A stretch of 64,000 nt of DNA from Maribellus sp. CM-23 (GCF_021354595.1 NZ_JADWYJ010000003.1:372001-436000); one strand, 5' to 3'; positions 25,162 through 33,848 are shown, numbered from the stretch's first letter. Numbers and translations are program-made. Notes: generated by a model from the sequence alone, not told the origin.

Positions 25162-25655
25162 TTAATGCAGGACAATATTATTTCGTCCGGGATTACAGAC
25201 CATCACGAAACAACTTTCTTCGCCGGACGAAACATGGATGCTTATTTACCCGGTGCAAAGCGCCGGGTTATTGATATTCGACACCTTCAGTGTCGATTTG
25301 ATCACCCTGGAAGGGTGAAACAATAATAACCGCGGGTAAACGATCCGTCAGTTGACAGACGGAGAGTGCAACCCGGGGGAGTGATCCGAGCTGGCAACAG
25401 GCGCAATCTCTTGGTATTTCAGCGATTTGAAGTTCCGTGCGCCGCACAGCTATCGTCCATTCGAAATAATTACCAAAGAATACCCGTATCGGAGAGCTAT
25501 CTCCGGAGAGTGAGGAGTGGGAGGGTTAAGTTCGAAATCAATAGTACTTATATTTCTGTTGGTGACTGACCTGAATCCTGATTTTCGTTTAAAAACAGCT
25601 GCCCGAAAGGCAGGCAAGCCCGCCCGAAATGCCATGGCTAAGTACCACTAATTTA
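25162..25655. repeat. Gene-free stretch with a cluster of small perfect hairpins
   Basis: No credible gene. Stem-loops in order: ACCCGGTGC/GCGCCGGGT (25248-25268, loop AAA), CGACAC/GTGTCG (25279-25295), CACCCT/AGGGTG (25303-25317), and CCGTC/GACGG around GTTGAC (near 25345). The pieces GTCAGTTGAC and CCGTC recur near 52.27 kb and 39.36 kb, so this looks like a mosaic of dispersed intergenic repeats. Confidence 0.5.
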
Positions 25656-25663
25656 TATCTTTG
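25656..25663 (+). promoter_or_regulatory. Putative -7 box of the S46 peptidase gene
   Basis: TATCTTTG matches TAnnTTTG, 75 bp before the ATG at 25738. No clear -33 element. Confidence 0.45.
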
Positions 25664-25737
25664 TCTGAAATTGTTGAAAATCATTTTTTAGGAGCGTGAT
25701 TTTGACTCCATTTACGAATTAATTACAAATACTTCTT

Positions 25738-27888
25738 ATGTTGTGTAAAAACTGGACGGCAGTATTGCTGGGATTTCTTTTGGCCTTTCAGGTTTCGGCC
25801 AAAGAGGGAATGTGGGTTCCCATTTTTTTGGAAAAGTACAACCTGGCTGAAATGCAGGAAATGGGTTTTAAATTGACTGCGCAGGATATCTACGATGTAA
25901 ACCATGCAAGCATGAAAGACGCCGTGGTTATTTTTGGCGGTGGCTGTACCGGTGAACTTATTTCCGACGAAGGCCTGTTAATTACCAACCACCACTGTGG
26001 CTACGGTGCCATTCAGGCACACAGTTCGGTTGAGCACGATTACCTCACCAACGGTTTCTGGGCCATGAACAAAAGCGAGGAACTCCCAAACCAGCGGCTT
26101 ACTGTCAGCTTTTTGGAATACATGGAAGATGTAAGCGACAAGGTGATGGAAGGAACCGAGGGACTCGATGAAAACGCTCTTCGTGATAAGATCCGTTCCA
26201 ACACGCAAACTATTCTGAAAAATGCAGAGCAGGAAGGGAAATTCTCCGCATCGGTAAAACCGCTTTTTTATGGCAACCAGTACTTTTTGTATGTGTACAA
26301 AGTTTTCCGCGATGTGCGTTTGGTAGGCGCTCCGCCGTCGGCCATCGGAAAATTTGGAGGCGATACCGATAACTGGATGTGGCCCCGTCATACCGGCGAC
26401 TTTTCGCTGTTCAGGGTGTACGCCGGCAAAGACAACGAACCGGCAGATTATTCGCCCGACAATGTTCCGTACAAACCCAAAAAGTTCTTCCCCGTTTCGA
26501 TGAAAGGTGTTCAGCAGGGCGATTTTACTATGGTATTTGGTAACCCGGGAACCACCATGGAATACTGGCCGCACCAGGCGGTGGATATTACCATGAATCA
26601 GCGGGACCCCGATCGCATCATGCTGCGCGATAAAAAACTGGAGATCATCGGTGCCGATATGGAATCTGATCCGGCCATACGCATTCAGTATGCAGCCAAG
26701 TACCAGAGCATAAGCAATGCCTGGAAAAAGTGGCAGGGCGAGATAAAAGGCCTCGAACGTTTGGATGCAGTGAATAAAAAACTGGCTTACGAACAGGACT
26801 TTAAAAACTGGGCCGTACAAAACGGAACCTGGGAAAGTACCTACAAACCTGTTTTTGACGAGTTTGAAAAGCAATACGAGGTGTATGCCAAATATGTAAA
26901 AGCGAGTGATTACTATTCGGAGGTTGTGCTTCGGGGAGTGGAGGTTTTCCGGCATGCACAGGCGGTAAGTTCCATCATTAATTTTTTCGAAGGGAAGCAG
27001 GAGGAAGTGGCAAAAGTAAGGCGTGCAGCTGCGGTGGCCGGTTTGGAAGGTTTCTACAAAAACTTCAACCAGCCGACCGATGAAAAGCTTTTTGCTGAAT
27101 TGATGCCCCTGCTGGCAGAGGGCTTGTCGGATGAGTTTGTTCCGGCTGAACTAAAGGAAATGGTGCAGAAATACAGTGGCCGTGAACTGGTCGAAAAAGT
27201 GTATCGTAAATCGGTTTTGTCCAACCGCGAAAAACTGGAAAAGTTGCTGCGGGATGGTTCCGACAAACAATTGCTGAAGCTGCGTAAAGATCCGCTTGTG
27301 AATCTGTACAAACAAATCGATTACATCAACGAAACCGCTGTTAGCCCCAAAGTAAGAGAAGCCAGTGCAGCCATTGATGCAGCCATGAAAATTTACATGG
27401 CCGGTTTAATGGAGAAGAACGTAGGAAAAGCATTTTACCCGGATGCGAACCTCACGTTACGCGTTGCATACGGAAAAGTGGAAGGTTACGAGCCTGTGGA
27501 TGGGGTGGAATACAAGTATTACACCACCTTAACCGGCATCATGGAAAAAGACAATCCGGAGATTTACGACTACGATGTGCCGGATCGTCTGAGGGAATTG
27601 TACGAAAGCAAAGATTTTGGCGCTTACGAAGTGGACGGAACGGTTCCGGTATGTTTTACCGCTTCCAATCACACAACCGGCGGAAACTCGGGAAGCCCCG
27701 TGGTAAATGCCAACGGCGAACTGATTGGCGTGAACTTCGACCGTTGCTGGGAAGGAACCATGAGTGATATTATGTACGACCCAAAAGTGTGCCGCAACAT
27801 TTCGCTCGATATTCGTTATGTTCTGTTTATTGTCGACAAGTTTGCCGGTGCCGGTTATTTGCTCGACGAAATGGATATTGTGAAATAA
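25738..27888 (+). CDS. dpp11: Dipeptidyl-peptidase of family S46, DPP11 type
   Basis: 716 residues with a signal peptide (VLLGFLLAFQVSA). Family S46 exopeptidases release dipeptides from the N-terminus of oligopeptides in the periplasm. The catalytic His is in LITNHHCGYG (His85 or 86) and the nucleophile is Ser651 in TGGNSGSPVV. Residue 669, 18 after the Ser, is Arg in GVNFDRCWEGTMSD. In Porphyromonas gingivalis the equivalent residue 673 is Arg in DPP11 (Asp/Glu at P1) and Gly in DPP7 (hydrophobic P1), so Asp/Glu specificity is predicted. A chymotrypsin-like double barrel with an inserted helical domain (about 280-570) is expected. It is transcribed alone and followed by a strong bidirectional terminator. 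Confidence 0.93.
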   Translation: MLCKNWTAVLLGFLLAFQVSAKEGMWVPIFLEKYNLAEMQEMGFKLTAQDIYDVNHASMKDAVVIFGGGCTGELISDEGLLITNHHCGYGAIQAHSSVEHDYLTNGFWAMNKSEELPNQRLTVSFLEYMEDVSDKVMEGTEGLDENALRDKIRSNTQTILKNAEQEGKFSASVKPLFYGNQYFLYVYKVFRDVRLVGAPPSAIGKFGGDTDNWMWPRHTGDFSLFRVYAGKDNEPADYSPDNVPYKPKKFFPVSMKGVQQGDFTMVFGNPGTTMEYWPHQAVDITMNQRDPDRIMLRDKKLEIIGADMESDPAIRIQYAAKYQSISNAWKKWQGEIKGLERLDAVNKKLAYEQDFKNWAVQNGTWESTYKPVFDEFEKQYEVYAKYVKASDYYSEVVLRGVEVFRHAQAVSSIINFFEGKQEEVAKVRRAAAVAGLEGFYKNFNQPTDEKLFAELMPLLAEGLSDEFVPAELKEMVQKYSGRELVEKVYRKSVLSNREKLEKLLRDGSDKQLLKLRKDPLVNLYKQIDYINETAVSPKVREASAAIDAAMKIYMAGLMEKNVGKAFYPDANLTLRVAYGKVEGYEPVDGVEYKYYTTLTGIMEKDNPEIYDYDVPDRLRELYESKDFGAYEVDGTVPVCFTASNHTTGGNSGSPVVNANGELIGVNFDRCWEGTMSDIMYDPKVCRNISLDIRYVLFIVDKFAGAGYLLDEMDIVK

Positions 27889-27889
27889 G

Positions 27890-27920
27890 CCGTGAGCCGC
27901 TGGCTTTGAGCTACTAGCCC
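27890..27920. repeat. Heptad-phased repeat after dpp11
   Basis: GTGAGCC-GCTGGCT, then TTGAGCT-ACTAGCC: four 7-bp units with AGCY in register, between the stop codon and the terminator. Confidence 0.5.
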
Positions 27921-27963
27921 AAAAAGTGAAGGCATCTTTTAACGAGATGCCTTCACTTTTTTA
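27921..27963. terminator. Bidirectional terminator
   Basis: AAAAAGTGAAGGCATCT (27921-27937) pairs over its whole length with AGATGCCTTCACTTTTT (27945-27961). It has T-runs on both strands and serves dpp11 and the convergent small gene. Confidence 0.85.
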
Positions 27964-28006
27964 TTTGACTCCAATGGTGTTCTTTCCACGCCAGCAGGAG
28001 AGGGGC

Positions 28007-28246
28007 TCAATGAGAATTCCTTAGCGTTAACAGCTTATTTCTCAGAAATGTCCGAAACCTGATAAAAAGACCTTTGCCATTTTTTTTCAGATAGCCGGTT
28101 CCTTCAAAAAATCCTGCCACTAAGAGAAGAAAACCGGCCAGGGCCAAAGCGAATTCAGTCTCGTCACTTGCCATCCCGGTTTTTGCAAATAATTGCTTGG
28201 ATAGTCCGAAAAAGAGAAGCAAGCAAATTAACAGTATCTTTTTCAT
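28007..28246 (-). CDS. Small membrane protein, unknown
   Basis: 79 residues from ATG 28246 (MKKILLICLLLFFGL); an in-frame ATG at 28300 would add 18 residues without a signal. The N-terminal hydrophobic stretch looks like a signal peptide (cleavage near LFAKTG). A second hydrophobic segment (EFALALAGFLLLVAGFF) is followed by a basic tail (FIRFRTFLRNKLLTLRNSH). A small inner-membrane protein with a cytosolic basic end is likely. No family recognised. It shares a terminator with dpp11. Confidence 0.5.
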   Translation of the reverse strand: MKKILLICLLLFFGLSKQLFAKTGMASDETEFALALAGFLLLVAGFFEGTGYLKKNGKGLFIRFRTFLRNKLLTLRNSH

Positions 28247-28495
28247 TGTACCGATTTTCTGATTACCCGTAAAGTTATTTAAAATTTTCGCCAATCGCAT
28301 CCAATAGTTAAGCTTTTCGGAATGTGTAACTTGCTGTGAGGGTGTAGCAATAGGTTAAAATCAGTCTTGTGGAATATCCGCAGAATCACGATCTTTTTAG
28401 AAATAACAGACACTGTTGAGGTGCAATGAGACATAGTGGTAAGGAAAGGAGCATAGACAACGCACACCACTGCACCGCAATGCCATTTGCAACTC

Positions 28496-29713
28496 CTATA
28501 GGGCGTTTTTCCATTCTTCTATTTTCTTATTTGCTTTCTCAATGTATTTGGGATTGGTCTTTGGTTTTTCATATTGAAGGCATTCATTCATAGAGGCAAT
28601 GGCATCATGTGCGTGTCCCATTTGTTTACAATAGTGAGCGTAAATGTATAAGTTCTCAAAATCTTTATGTAAATCAACGCTTGTTTTTGCTAATGTGTAT
28701 CCAAAATCAATTTCGGTTTTATCTACTTTTTCAGAATTGGCAAGTATTATCCACGCTGCTTTGTAGTAATTTTTCCAATCGTCATAACCATATGTATGAT
28801 ATTCATGTGCTTCTTTTATAAAATTTTTCAATTTAGATTTTGAGTCCTTTCGCCAACTTGCTCTCTCAATCCACACTTCCATATCGACCTGATGAATTAC
28901 TCTTTCACAAAGGGGGTGTTTGGTTTCTCGTAGTTTTTTCTTCATTTTGTTTCGTTGGACATCGTTTGCCCACCAAGCTGACCATTGATTAACCATAAAA
29001 ACCCAACGACTGATTAGAAAATCATCCACTTCTTTCGCTCCTACACTTCTTCTAAATTCATCCTCGTGGGTAAGAATATAATTAAAGAAGGGACTTTTAT
29101 AATGTGTAGTATTTTCCTTGAGTAATAACCACGTTTCAGAAGAGAACAATTGGTCTTGGCTGCAATTTGCCAGGTAAATGTTAATTAAAGAATCTTTTTC
29201 TGGTACATACCCAAAACTGAAATATTTACGTAGGTTCTCTGAACTTAAATCTCCCTCACTAACTTTTTGATGATAATAATTAAAATTGTTCGATTCATTG
29301 AATGCGGTTTCTGCAATTTGAATAAACTCTTTCGGAGTTCTGTAACCTTGGTATTTGTGTTTTAAATTGCCATTGCTATCAAAATATAAATATGCGGGAT
29401 AACCACCCGGTAGATATTCGGAACTGAAATACACCCCCAGACTGTCAGTGTGAATATCTAAAGAAAGAGATACAAATAAATTATTGTAATATTCTCCGAC
29501 CTCGGTTGTATTCAAAACATTTTTATCCATTCTCACACAATGGGGACAACCTTTATAATGTAGATATACGAAAATGTTCTTATCCTCTCTGGCTGCTTCT
29601 TGTTTTAGATCTTCAAGATTTTCAAGTTCTCGAAATTTTATTGCTGATTCCTGTCCAAACAAAATGATTTGTAGTCCTAATAAGATATAGACTGTAATAA
29701 GAGATGTTTTCAT
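28496..29713 (-). CDS. Thioredoxin-fold exported protein
   Basis: 405 residues from ATG 29713 (signal MKTSLITVYILLGLQIILFG); the longer start at 29737 adds eight residues. The N-terminal 130 residues are a thioredoxin-like domain (DKNIFVYLHYKGCPHCVRMD, with redox CPHC, and GYPAYLYFDSNGNLKHKYQG holding the cis-Pro). The remaining 260 residues are helical with repeated pairs resembling TPR-like units (HAHDAIASMNECLQYEKP near the end). This layout recalls bacteroidotal DUF255/thioredoxin plus helical-repeat proteins. It is AT-richer than the flanking core genes and lies in the left cassette-like array, read on the minus strand. Confidence 0.78.
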   Translation of the reverse strand: MKTSLITVYILLGLQIILFGQESAIKFRELENLEDLKQEAAREDKNIFVYLHYKGCPHCVRMDKNVLNTTEVGEYYNNLFVSLSLDIHTDSLGVYFSSEYLPGGYPAYLYFDSNGNLKHKYQGYRTPKEFIQIAETAFNESNNFNYYHQKVSEGDLSSENLRKYFSFGYVPEKDSLINIYLANCSQDQLFSSETWLLLKENTTHYKSPFFNYILTHEDEFRRSVGAKEVDDFLISRWVFMVNQWSAWWANDVQRNKMKKKLRETKHPLCERVIHQVDMEVWIERASWRKDSKSKLKNFIKEAHEYHTYGYDDWKNYYKAAWIILANSEKVDKTEIDFGYTLAKTSVDLHKDFENLYIYAHYCKQMGHAHDAIASMNECLQYEKPKTNPKYIEKANKKIEEWKNAL

Positions 29714-29769
29714 TTTTGGCTTTTTAGATATGGACAAAGAAAAAACAATAATATGTTAAGCCGATTTAA

Positions 29770-29836
29770 AAGGATGAAAGCTTTGTTAAATGGTTTTCGT
29801 TTTCCAAATGCCCTATAACGGTTACCTGTGTTAGCT
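29770..29836 (-). other. Decayed attC-like site
   Basis: Directly after the stop of the WG-repeat gene (minus strand) comes AGCTAACACAGGTAACCG then TATAGGGCATTTGG, the same layout as the site at 55669. The distal half is not clearly symmetrical, so this copy is probably degraded or truncated. Confidence 0.35.
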
Positions 29837-29840
29837 GTTG

Positions 29841-30929
29841 TTATCTTATTTTTTCATTTCTTATTGCTACTGAAATTAGTTTATACCCATTGTCAGTTCG
29901 TAAAAATTCGTAATGATTTTGCGAAAAATCCTTTTTGTTTTTATGTGATATAATGATTGTCATTGTTGGATAAATCCATTCTTTGGCTTCACCACAATTA
30001 TTGAAATATTTATCAAATTCAACGCCGTCAAACATAAATGGATTTAATCCGTCTTTTGATATAAAATACTCACAGTTAGGTTGTAAAATTTCAAATAAAC
30101 CATTTTTTAGAATTGAGAAATTGTCGGTTATGAATTTTTCTCTGCTTGTTTTATCCCAACCTTCTGCAGATTCCCAAGTAATCGTATCTAAAGATGCATT
30201 TATTAATTTCTCAGGTGTAAGGTTATTGTATAAATCCTTTTTAAGCCATTGAACAAATTCTTTTTCAAAGTCAACAAATGAGTAGTAGCTTTCATCTACT
30301 GCTAAAAAAGATTTTCTTATTATATCGGAATTTGGAGTCTCTGTCTTTTCAAGGGAAAAGAAGTTTAAATTATTGTTGAGCTTAAAGTCATCAATTAGCA
30401 CATTGTTGTTAGTGTCAATAAGAAGTTCCTGACCACCTATCCAACTGTAATGCTCTTCACCATCCCAATATTTTTTTTCTGCACCTTTCAGTGCGATTAT
30501 CATTCCATTCCTGACTCTTGTCAAGTCGTTATATTCTGCTGGAATTACTATATCCCCATTTTTGTTAAACATTCCTGCTTTGTCATTTTTTTTGTCTCTA
30601 AAACGAATAAATCCTTCGCTTTCACAGTCAGGAGTATTATCAAATATGTGTAAACTGTCTCTACCTATTATTTTACCTTGTTTAGTTAGATAGTAACTTT
30701 TCCATCTATCGTTACTTTTTTCTACAACTGCAATTATATTTTCAAATTTTCCTGCACTCGTAAAGCCGGTAAATTTTGGTTCTATTTTCACAACACCATT
30801 TTCGTCTTTGTAACCTATCAGTGTCGTGTCTTTATTCCAAAATGAAGTCCAAGTGACATTACTTTGTCCAAGTATAGTCAAGTTTGAGATTGCTGTAAGG
30901 AAAATCAATATGTATAATTTTATTGTCAT
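29841..30929 (-). CDS. WG-repeat exported protein
   Basis: 362 residues from ATG 30929, which begins a signal peptide (MTIKLYILIFLTAISNL, then TILGQ); the longer frame to 31052 runs into the attC-like site and is not used. WG-type repeats are visible (GYKDENGVVKIEPKF, AGMFNKNGDIVIPAEY), in which a strand pair ends in an aromatic-acidic motif. The C-terminal 170 residues are not recognisable (WESAEGWDKTSREKFITD, SQNHYEFLRTDNGYKLIS). WG-repeat proteins are widespread in Bacteroidota with unknown roles. AT-rich; it begins 24 bp after an attC-like site and ends 5 bp before another, as expected of a gene cassette. Confidence 0.78.
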   Translation of the reverse strand: MTIKLYILIFLTAISNLTILGQSNVTWTSFWNKDTTLIGYKDENGVVKIEPKFTGFTSAGKFENIIAVVEKSNDRWKSYYLTKQGKIIGRDSLHIFDNTPDCESEGFIRFRDKKNDKAGMFNKNGDIVIPAEYNDLTRVRNGMIIALKGAEKKYWDGEEHYSWIGGQELLIDTNNNVLIDDFKLNNNLNFFSLEKTETPNSDIIRKSFLAVDESYYSFVDFEKEFVQWLKKDLYNNLTPEKLINASLDTITWESAEGWDKTSREKFITDNFSILKNGLFEILQPNCEYFISKDGLNPFMFDGVEFDKYFNNCGEAKEWIYPTMTIIISHKNKKDFSQNHYEFLRTDNGYKLISVAIRNEKIR

Positions 30930-30952
30930 TTGTAGTGTCGTTCTATAATAAC

Positions 30953-31085
30953 AGCTAACGGTCACTTGCCAGTTGTCGTTGCAGATTTCGGAGTTCGTTC
31001 CTGTCCTACAGTACTGAACTGCGATTCGAGGATCCAGCCTACGACACAGCACGAACCCCGCAATGCAATTTACAGTTTGTTATGC
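30953..31085 (-). other. attC-like recombination site
   Basis: 133-bp imperfect palindrome bounded on the minus strand by GCATAAC (31085-31079) and GTTAGCT (30959-30953). Inner segments pair with interruptions (TTGCATTGCGGGGTTCGT against ACGAACTCCGAAATCTGCAA). The size, the AAC/GTT ends and the unpaired bases on one arm are those of integron attC sites. Confidence 0.5.
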
Positions 31086-31094
31086 GTTCGATTT

Positions 31095-31311
31095 TTATTT
31101 TTTTATAATCCATTTAATCATTTCAATGATAAGTTTTACGGTTGCCCGAACAATAAATACTCCTAAAATGCCAATAACCAAGAGTGCTACTTTTACTAAA
31201 AAAAAAGTCAATTCCAAACCGTATCCACATTATAAATATCGACATTATTACAAGCAAGCATATGAAAGCAATTAAAAGAGTAACTTCCGTATTTCTGAAT
31301 GTGGATTTCAT
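31095..31311 (-). pseudogene. Small two-helix membrane protein, frameshifted at a 9-T run
   Basis: From ATG 31311 the frame reads MKSTFRNTEVTLLIAFICLL with one membrane segment to FGIDFF, then derails. The next frame continues without a gap as VKVALLVIGILGVFIV and ends EMIKWIIKK with a stop at 31095. The switch lies at nine T on the minus strand (31198-31206); eight would give an intact protein of 71 residues with two membrane helices. It is bounded by attC-like sites on both sides. It may be a true pseudogene, a phase-variable gene or a base-calling error. Confidence 0.55.
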
Positions 31312-31339
31312 TTGGTATTTAATCAGTTCGGTTCTGTCA

Positions 31340-31517
31340 AAAAGTTAAACTCTAATTTGTCGGTGTATTTTGCATATTGTTTTTGTTTGCCTGAATTGCC
31401 CTCGGTGCATGCAAATCGGCGCCAGCAGACGGACAAGGAACTGCGAAACGATCCCGAAGCCTCGGGACGCAGTTGGCGTAACACCGAACCCCGCCCTGCA
31501 ATATGTACATGTTAGCC
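31340..31517 (-). other. attC-like region after the RES gene
   Basis: The TAA stop of the RES gene lies within GGCTAAC (31517-31511, minus strand), followed by ATGTACATATTGCAGGGCGG then GGTTCGG, very like the start of the site at 31085. The far end is less clear, so the left boundary is approximate. Confidence 0.4.
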
Positions 31518-32610
31518 ATTGGTGATTTTATTTACAATCAATTTATTTAAGTATTTCTCAACTTTCCCAAATGTGGTATTAGAGTACAATACACTTCTTC
31601 CCTCAATAAGTTCTATCCGCTCCACGTCTTGATTTACTAATTCAGAATCATTGCCTGTATTGTCTGTAAACTGATTTATTTGCATTGGAACAACGTTACT
31701 AACACTAAATGTTTTAATTAATTCATCACAGAATCCGCTACTCTTATTAAATGTTTTTACCGGAATAACTAAGTTGTATAAATGTCCAACATGTCTATTT
31801 ATTAATGTATTAATGTGGGTGGATGAATATTTTATTCCATCAAGTTCATTTTTATTAATCCACTGTAACAATAGCTGTGGAATAATATATTCTGGTTTAA
31901 ATGCAACATCACTTTCTGGTACTTTTATAGAGCAAGCTGCAATTAAAGGCCATACCATCACATAGTATAGCAATTGCCAACCATGCGCTTCATTTCCTTT
32001 GATTAAATGGCCATTTTGATAAATATCATTGGCCAAATCAAGCAATCTCAATTCCCTGTTATTACAAAATCTCGATGCCTGAATGTAATTATCCGACGGT
32101 CTTCCGAGTTCTTCCCATGCAACAAATAATGAGTTTGCAAGATATAGCGACGGCAACCCGGGTATACTAAATCTTTGAGTTGCCACTCTCTCGCGCAAAT
32201 TAAAAGGGATATGAAATATTTCTTTTACTGTTATCGGATAGTTACTATTAACTTTCCTTATTCGATAGAAATTTGAATTTTCAGGAAGGTTAAAATCTTT
32301 ATTCAAATATTGAACAACTGCACTCTCTTTTAAAGTACGAGCAATTATTGTATACGCTTTATGCGGATTACCTTCATAATAGCCATCAATAGTTTTTTTT
32401 TATTCCTTCAACCAATATATGATTCCTTTTTTTGAATACTTCATGGTTAAATTCAATCCCATTGACATTTCCTGATAAATTATTTGACTCTTGTATAATT
32501 TTATCAAAGGAATTTAACTTTTCGAAGAGATATTCGCGAAAGTCGTCTCCAGGCTTCCTTATTAAAGGAAGATTAGTCAATCCGTGTTGTATTATTTCAG
32601 TAAAGGTCAT
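31512..32610 (-). pseudogene. RES-domain protein, frameshifted at a 9-A run
   Basis: The gene starts at 32610 (MTFTEIIQHGLTNLPLIRK) with a helical N-terminal domain and stops after EGIKKNY at 32386. In the next frame coding continues directly as TIDGYYEGNPHKAYTIIART to the C-terminal RES domain, with NFYRIRKV, FSIPGLPSLYLANSLFVAWEE and DGIKYSS. The break is at nine A on the minus strand (32393-32401); eight would restore one frame of 365 residues. RES proteins are NAD+-degrading toxins, normally paired with an Xre-type antitoxin. No antitoxin is visible here. The conserved RES residues Arg, Tyr and Glu seem present. It sits between two attC-like sites, so it is probably a mobile cassette. Confidence 0.65.
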
Positions 32611-32624
32611 CTTTTTTCACTTAT

Positions 32625-32803
32625 GGCTAACCAGCGCATATCCTCACCAGTCATGTTATTTTCATTATCTCATTTTTTTCGGTGCTTTTGCCCAATCCAT
32701 ACCTCGGCAAGACCTGTATATAGCGTAAATCCGTGCCCCGCTCCGAAAAGCGGGGGATATAATTATACCGGAGCAAGTGATTGCACGGCTGGCGGTGTTG
32801 TTC
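32625..32803 (-). other. attC-like site before the RES gene
   Basis: It ends on the minus strand with GTTAGCC (32631-32625), 15 bp before the RES start codon, and begins near GAACAAC (32803-32797). The centre has a hairpin CCCCCGCTTTTCGGAGCGGGG. Pairing of the arms is weak, so the outer boundary is uncertain. Confidence 0.35.
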
Positions 32804-32899
32804 CTGTGTGGGCTTTATTTGCGGGCGTGTAGTCAAAAGGTTTTGGTTTTTAGCTCAATAAATATAAACATAATACTGATACGTGGTCCTCTTTAGTGC

Positions 32900-33245
32900 T
32901 GTTTTTTAGCCCACTGTTATGCGGTTGTAACTTGCTCTGTAGGTGTTCTTTGTGCTAAGTGTCGTGTTCAATGTTTTCATCCCGGAGTTCAATGTTTTAC
33001 CTTCATAGTCGTATGTTTTGGTGGCGGAGTTAAATGTTTTAACCGGGTCTGTCAATGTGTCGGGTCCGGTGTTTAATGTGTCAGGCTTCGGGTTAAATGT
33101 TTTCATCCTGTCCATCTGTGCGAAAGCTTTGGAGTTTAATGTTTTACTCCCGGACATCTTTGTTTTACTCGCCGGGTTAAATGTTTTAATCGCGGAGTCG
33201 TTTGTTTTTTACTCCGCGATATTTGTTTTAAAAATTTTGATCATT
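32900..33245. repeat. 21-bp minisatellite built of heptads
   Basis: About fifteen degenerate 21-bp units whose core on the plus strand is GGAGTTAAATGTTTTA, each made of three 7-bp subunits. On the minus strand most units stay open as a 7-residue repeat (KTFNPKP / KTLNSGM-like), but an in-frame TAA interrupts the outer units. I therefore treat it as non-coding. Confidence 0.7.
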
Positions 33246-33335
33246 GATTGACTTTAATCCACAATTGTTCGTGCCCGTTCGTATTCGCTGTAAAATTCGG
33301 TGTTGCAGTGCTGCTGTATTTTGCTTGAAGCTTGT

Positions 33336-33840
33336 AGTTCAGTGTTGTGCTCTTTGCACTCCGCTCCATGCTCTTTGAAAGAGTTGGCTTCGGTCTCCGC
33401 TTGTCCGTCTGCTGACGGGCGGATCCCTCGCCATGACGTCAAGGAGGGGGTGTTCCGGCAGCGGACAGCAGATGACAATTTCCTGTTACGACACAATAGG
33501 TCCGCTGCCAAACGAAAACAAAAAAGAACGTCATTGCGATTCGTCCGGCAGCCGACGGACGGAGAAGCAATCAGAAGGAGGGGTGTTGCTGTGCAGCCGT
33601 ATTGCCATGTTGCTGTTTTGTACCCGTAGCTCGTAGCCTGTAGTTTATAGTTCAAAGTCATGCTCTTTGCTCTTTGCTCTCCGCTCCATGCCCTATGCAA
33701 TTTATCAGTTTAACAGTTTTGCAATTTGACAATTTAGCCCAGCTCACAGCACTTCCCATTTGTCCCCATTCAGGGGGACGAGGAATTCAGGCGGCTTCGA
33801 CGAAGGAATGACAGAGGGGGTGGTGTAGTAGCAGAGTTTA
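33336..33840. repeat. Tandem duplication, copy 1 (about 0.5 kb)
   Basis: Starts AGTTCAGTGTTGTGCTCTTT and includes GACGTCAAGGAGGGGGTGTT, a CATTGCGA...GAAGCAATC inverted element (33532-33572) and CAGGGGGACGAGGAATTC near the end. Nearly the same text recurs 498-513 bp downstream. The flanks are heptad-phased (TGCTCTT-TGCTCTC). No gene is supported; the open frames inside are equal in both copies and on both strands and lack homology features. Confidence 0.75.
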
Positions 33841-33848
33841 AAGTTCAG

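Noticed and set aside
28300..28495. Fourth attC-like site after the thioredoxin-like gene
   Set aside because: There is an imperfect palindrome, but its ends are GTTG...CAAC, the reverse of the attC AAC...GTT order, so I did not list it as a site.
32906..33157. 83-codon minus-strand frame with a KTLN/KTFN heptapeptide repeat
   Set aside because: It follows from the 21-bp DNA repeat. The pattern continues beyond the ATG past an in-frame stop, and no signal peptide or typical start region is present.
32900..33245. Possible CRISPR array
   Set aside because: Units are 21 bp without constant repeats and unique spacers, and no cas gene is near.
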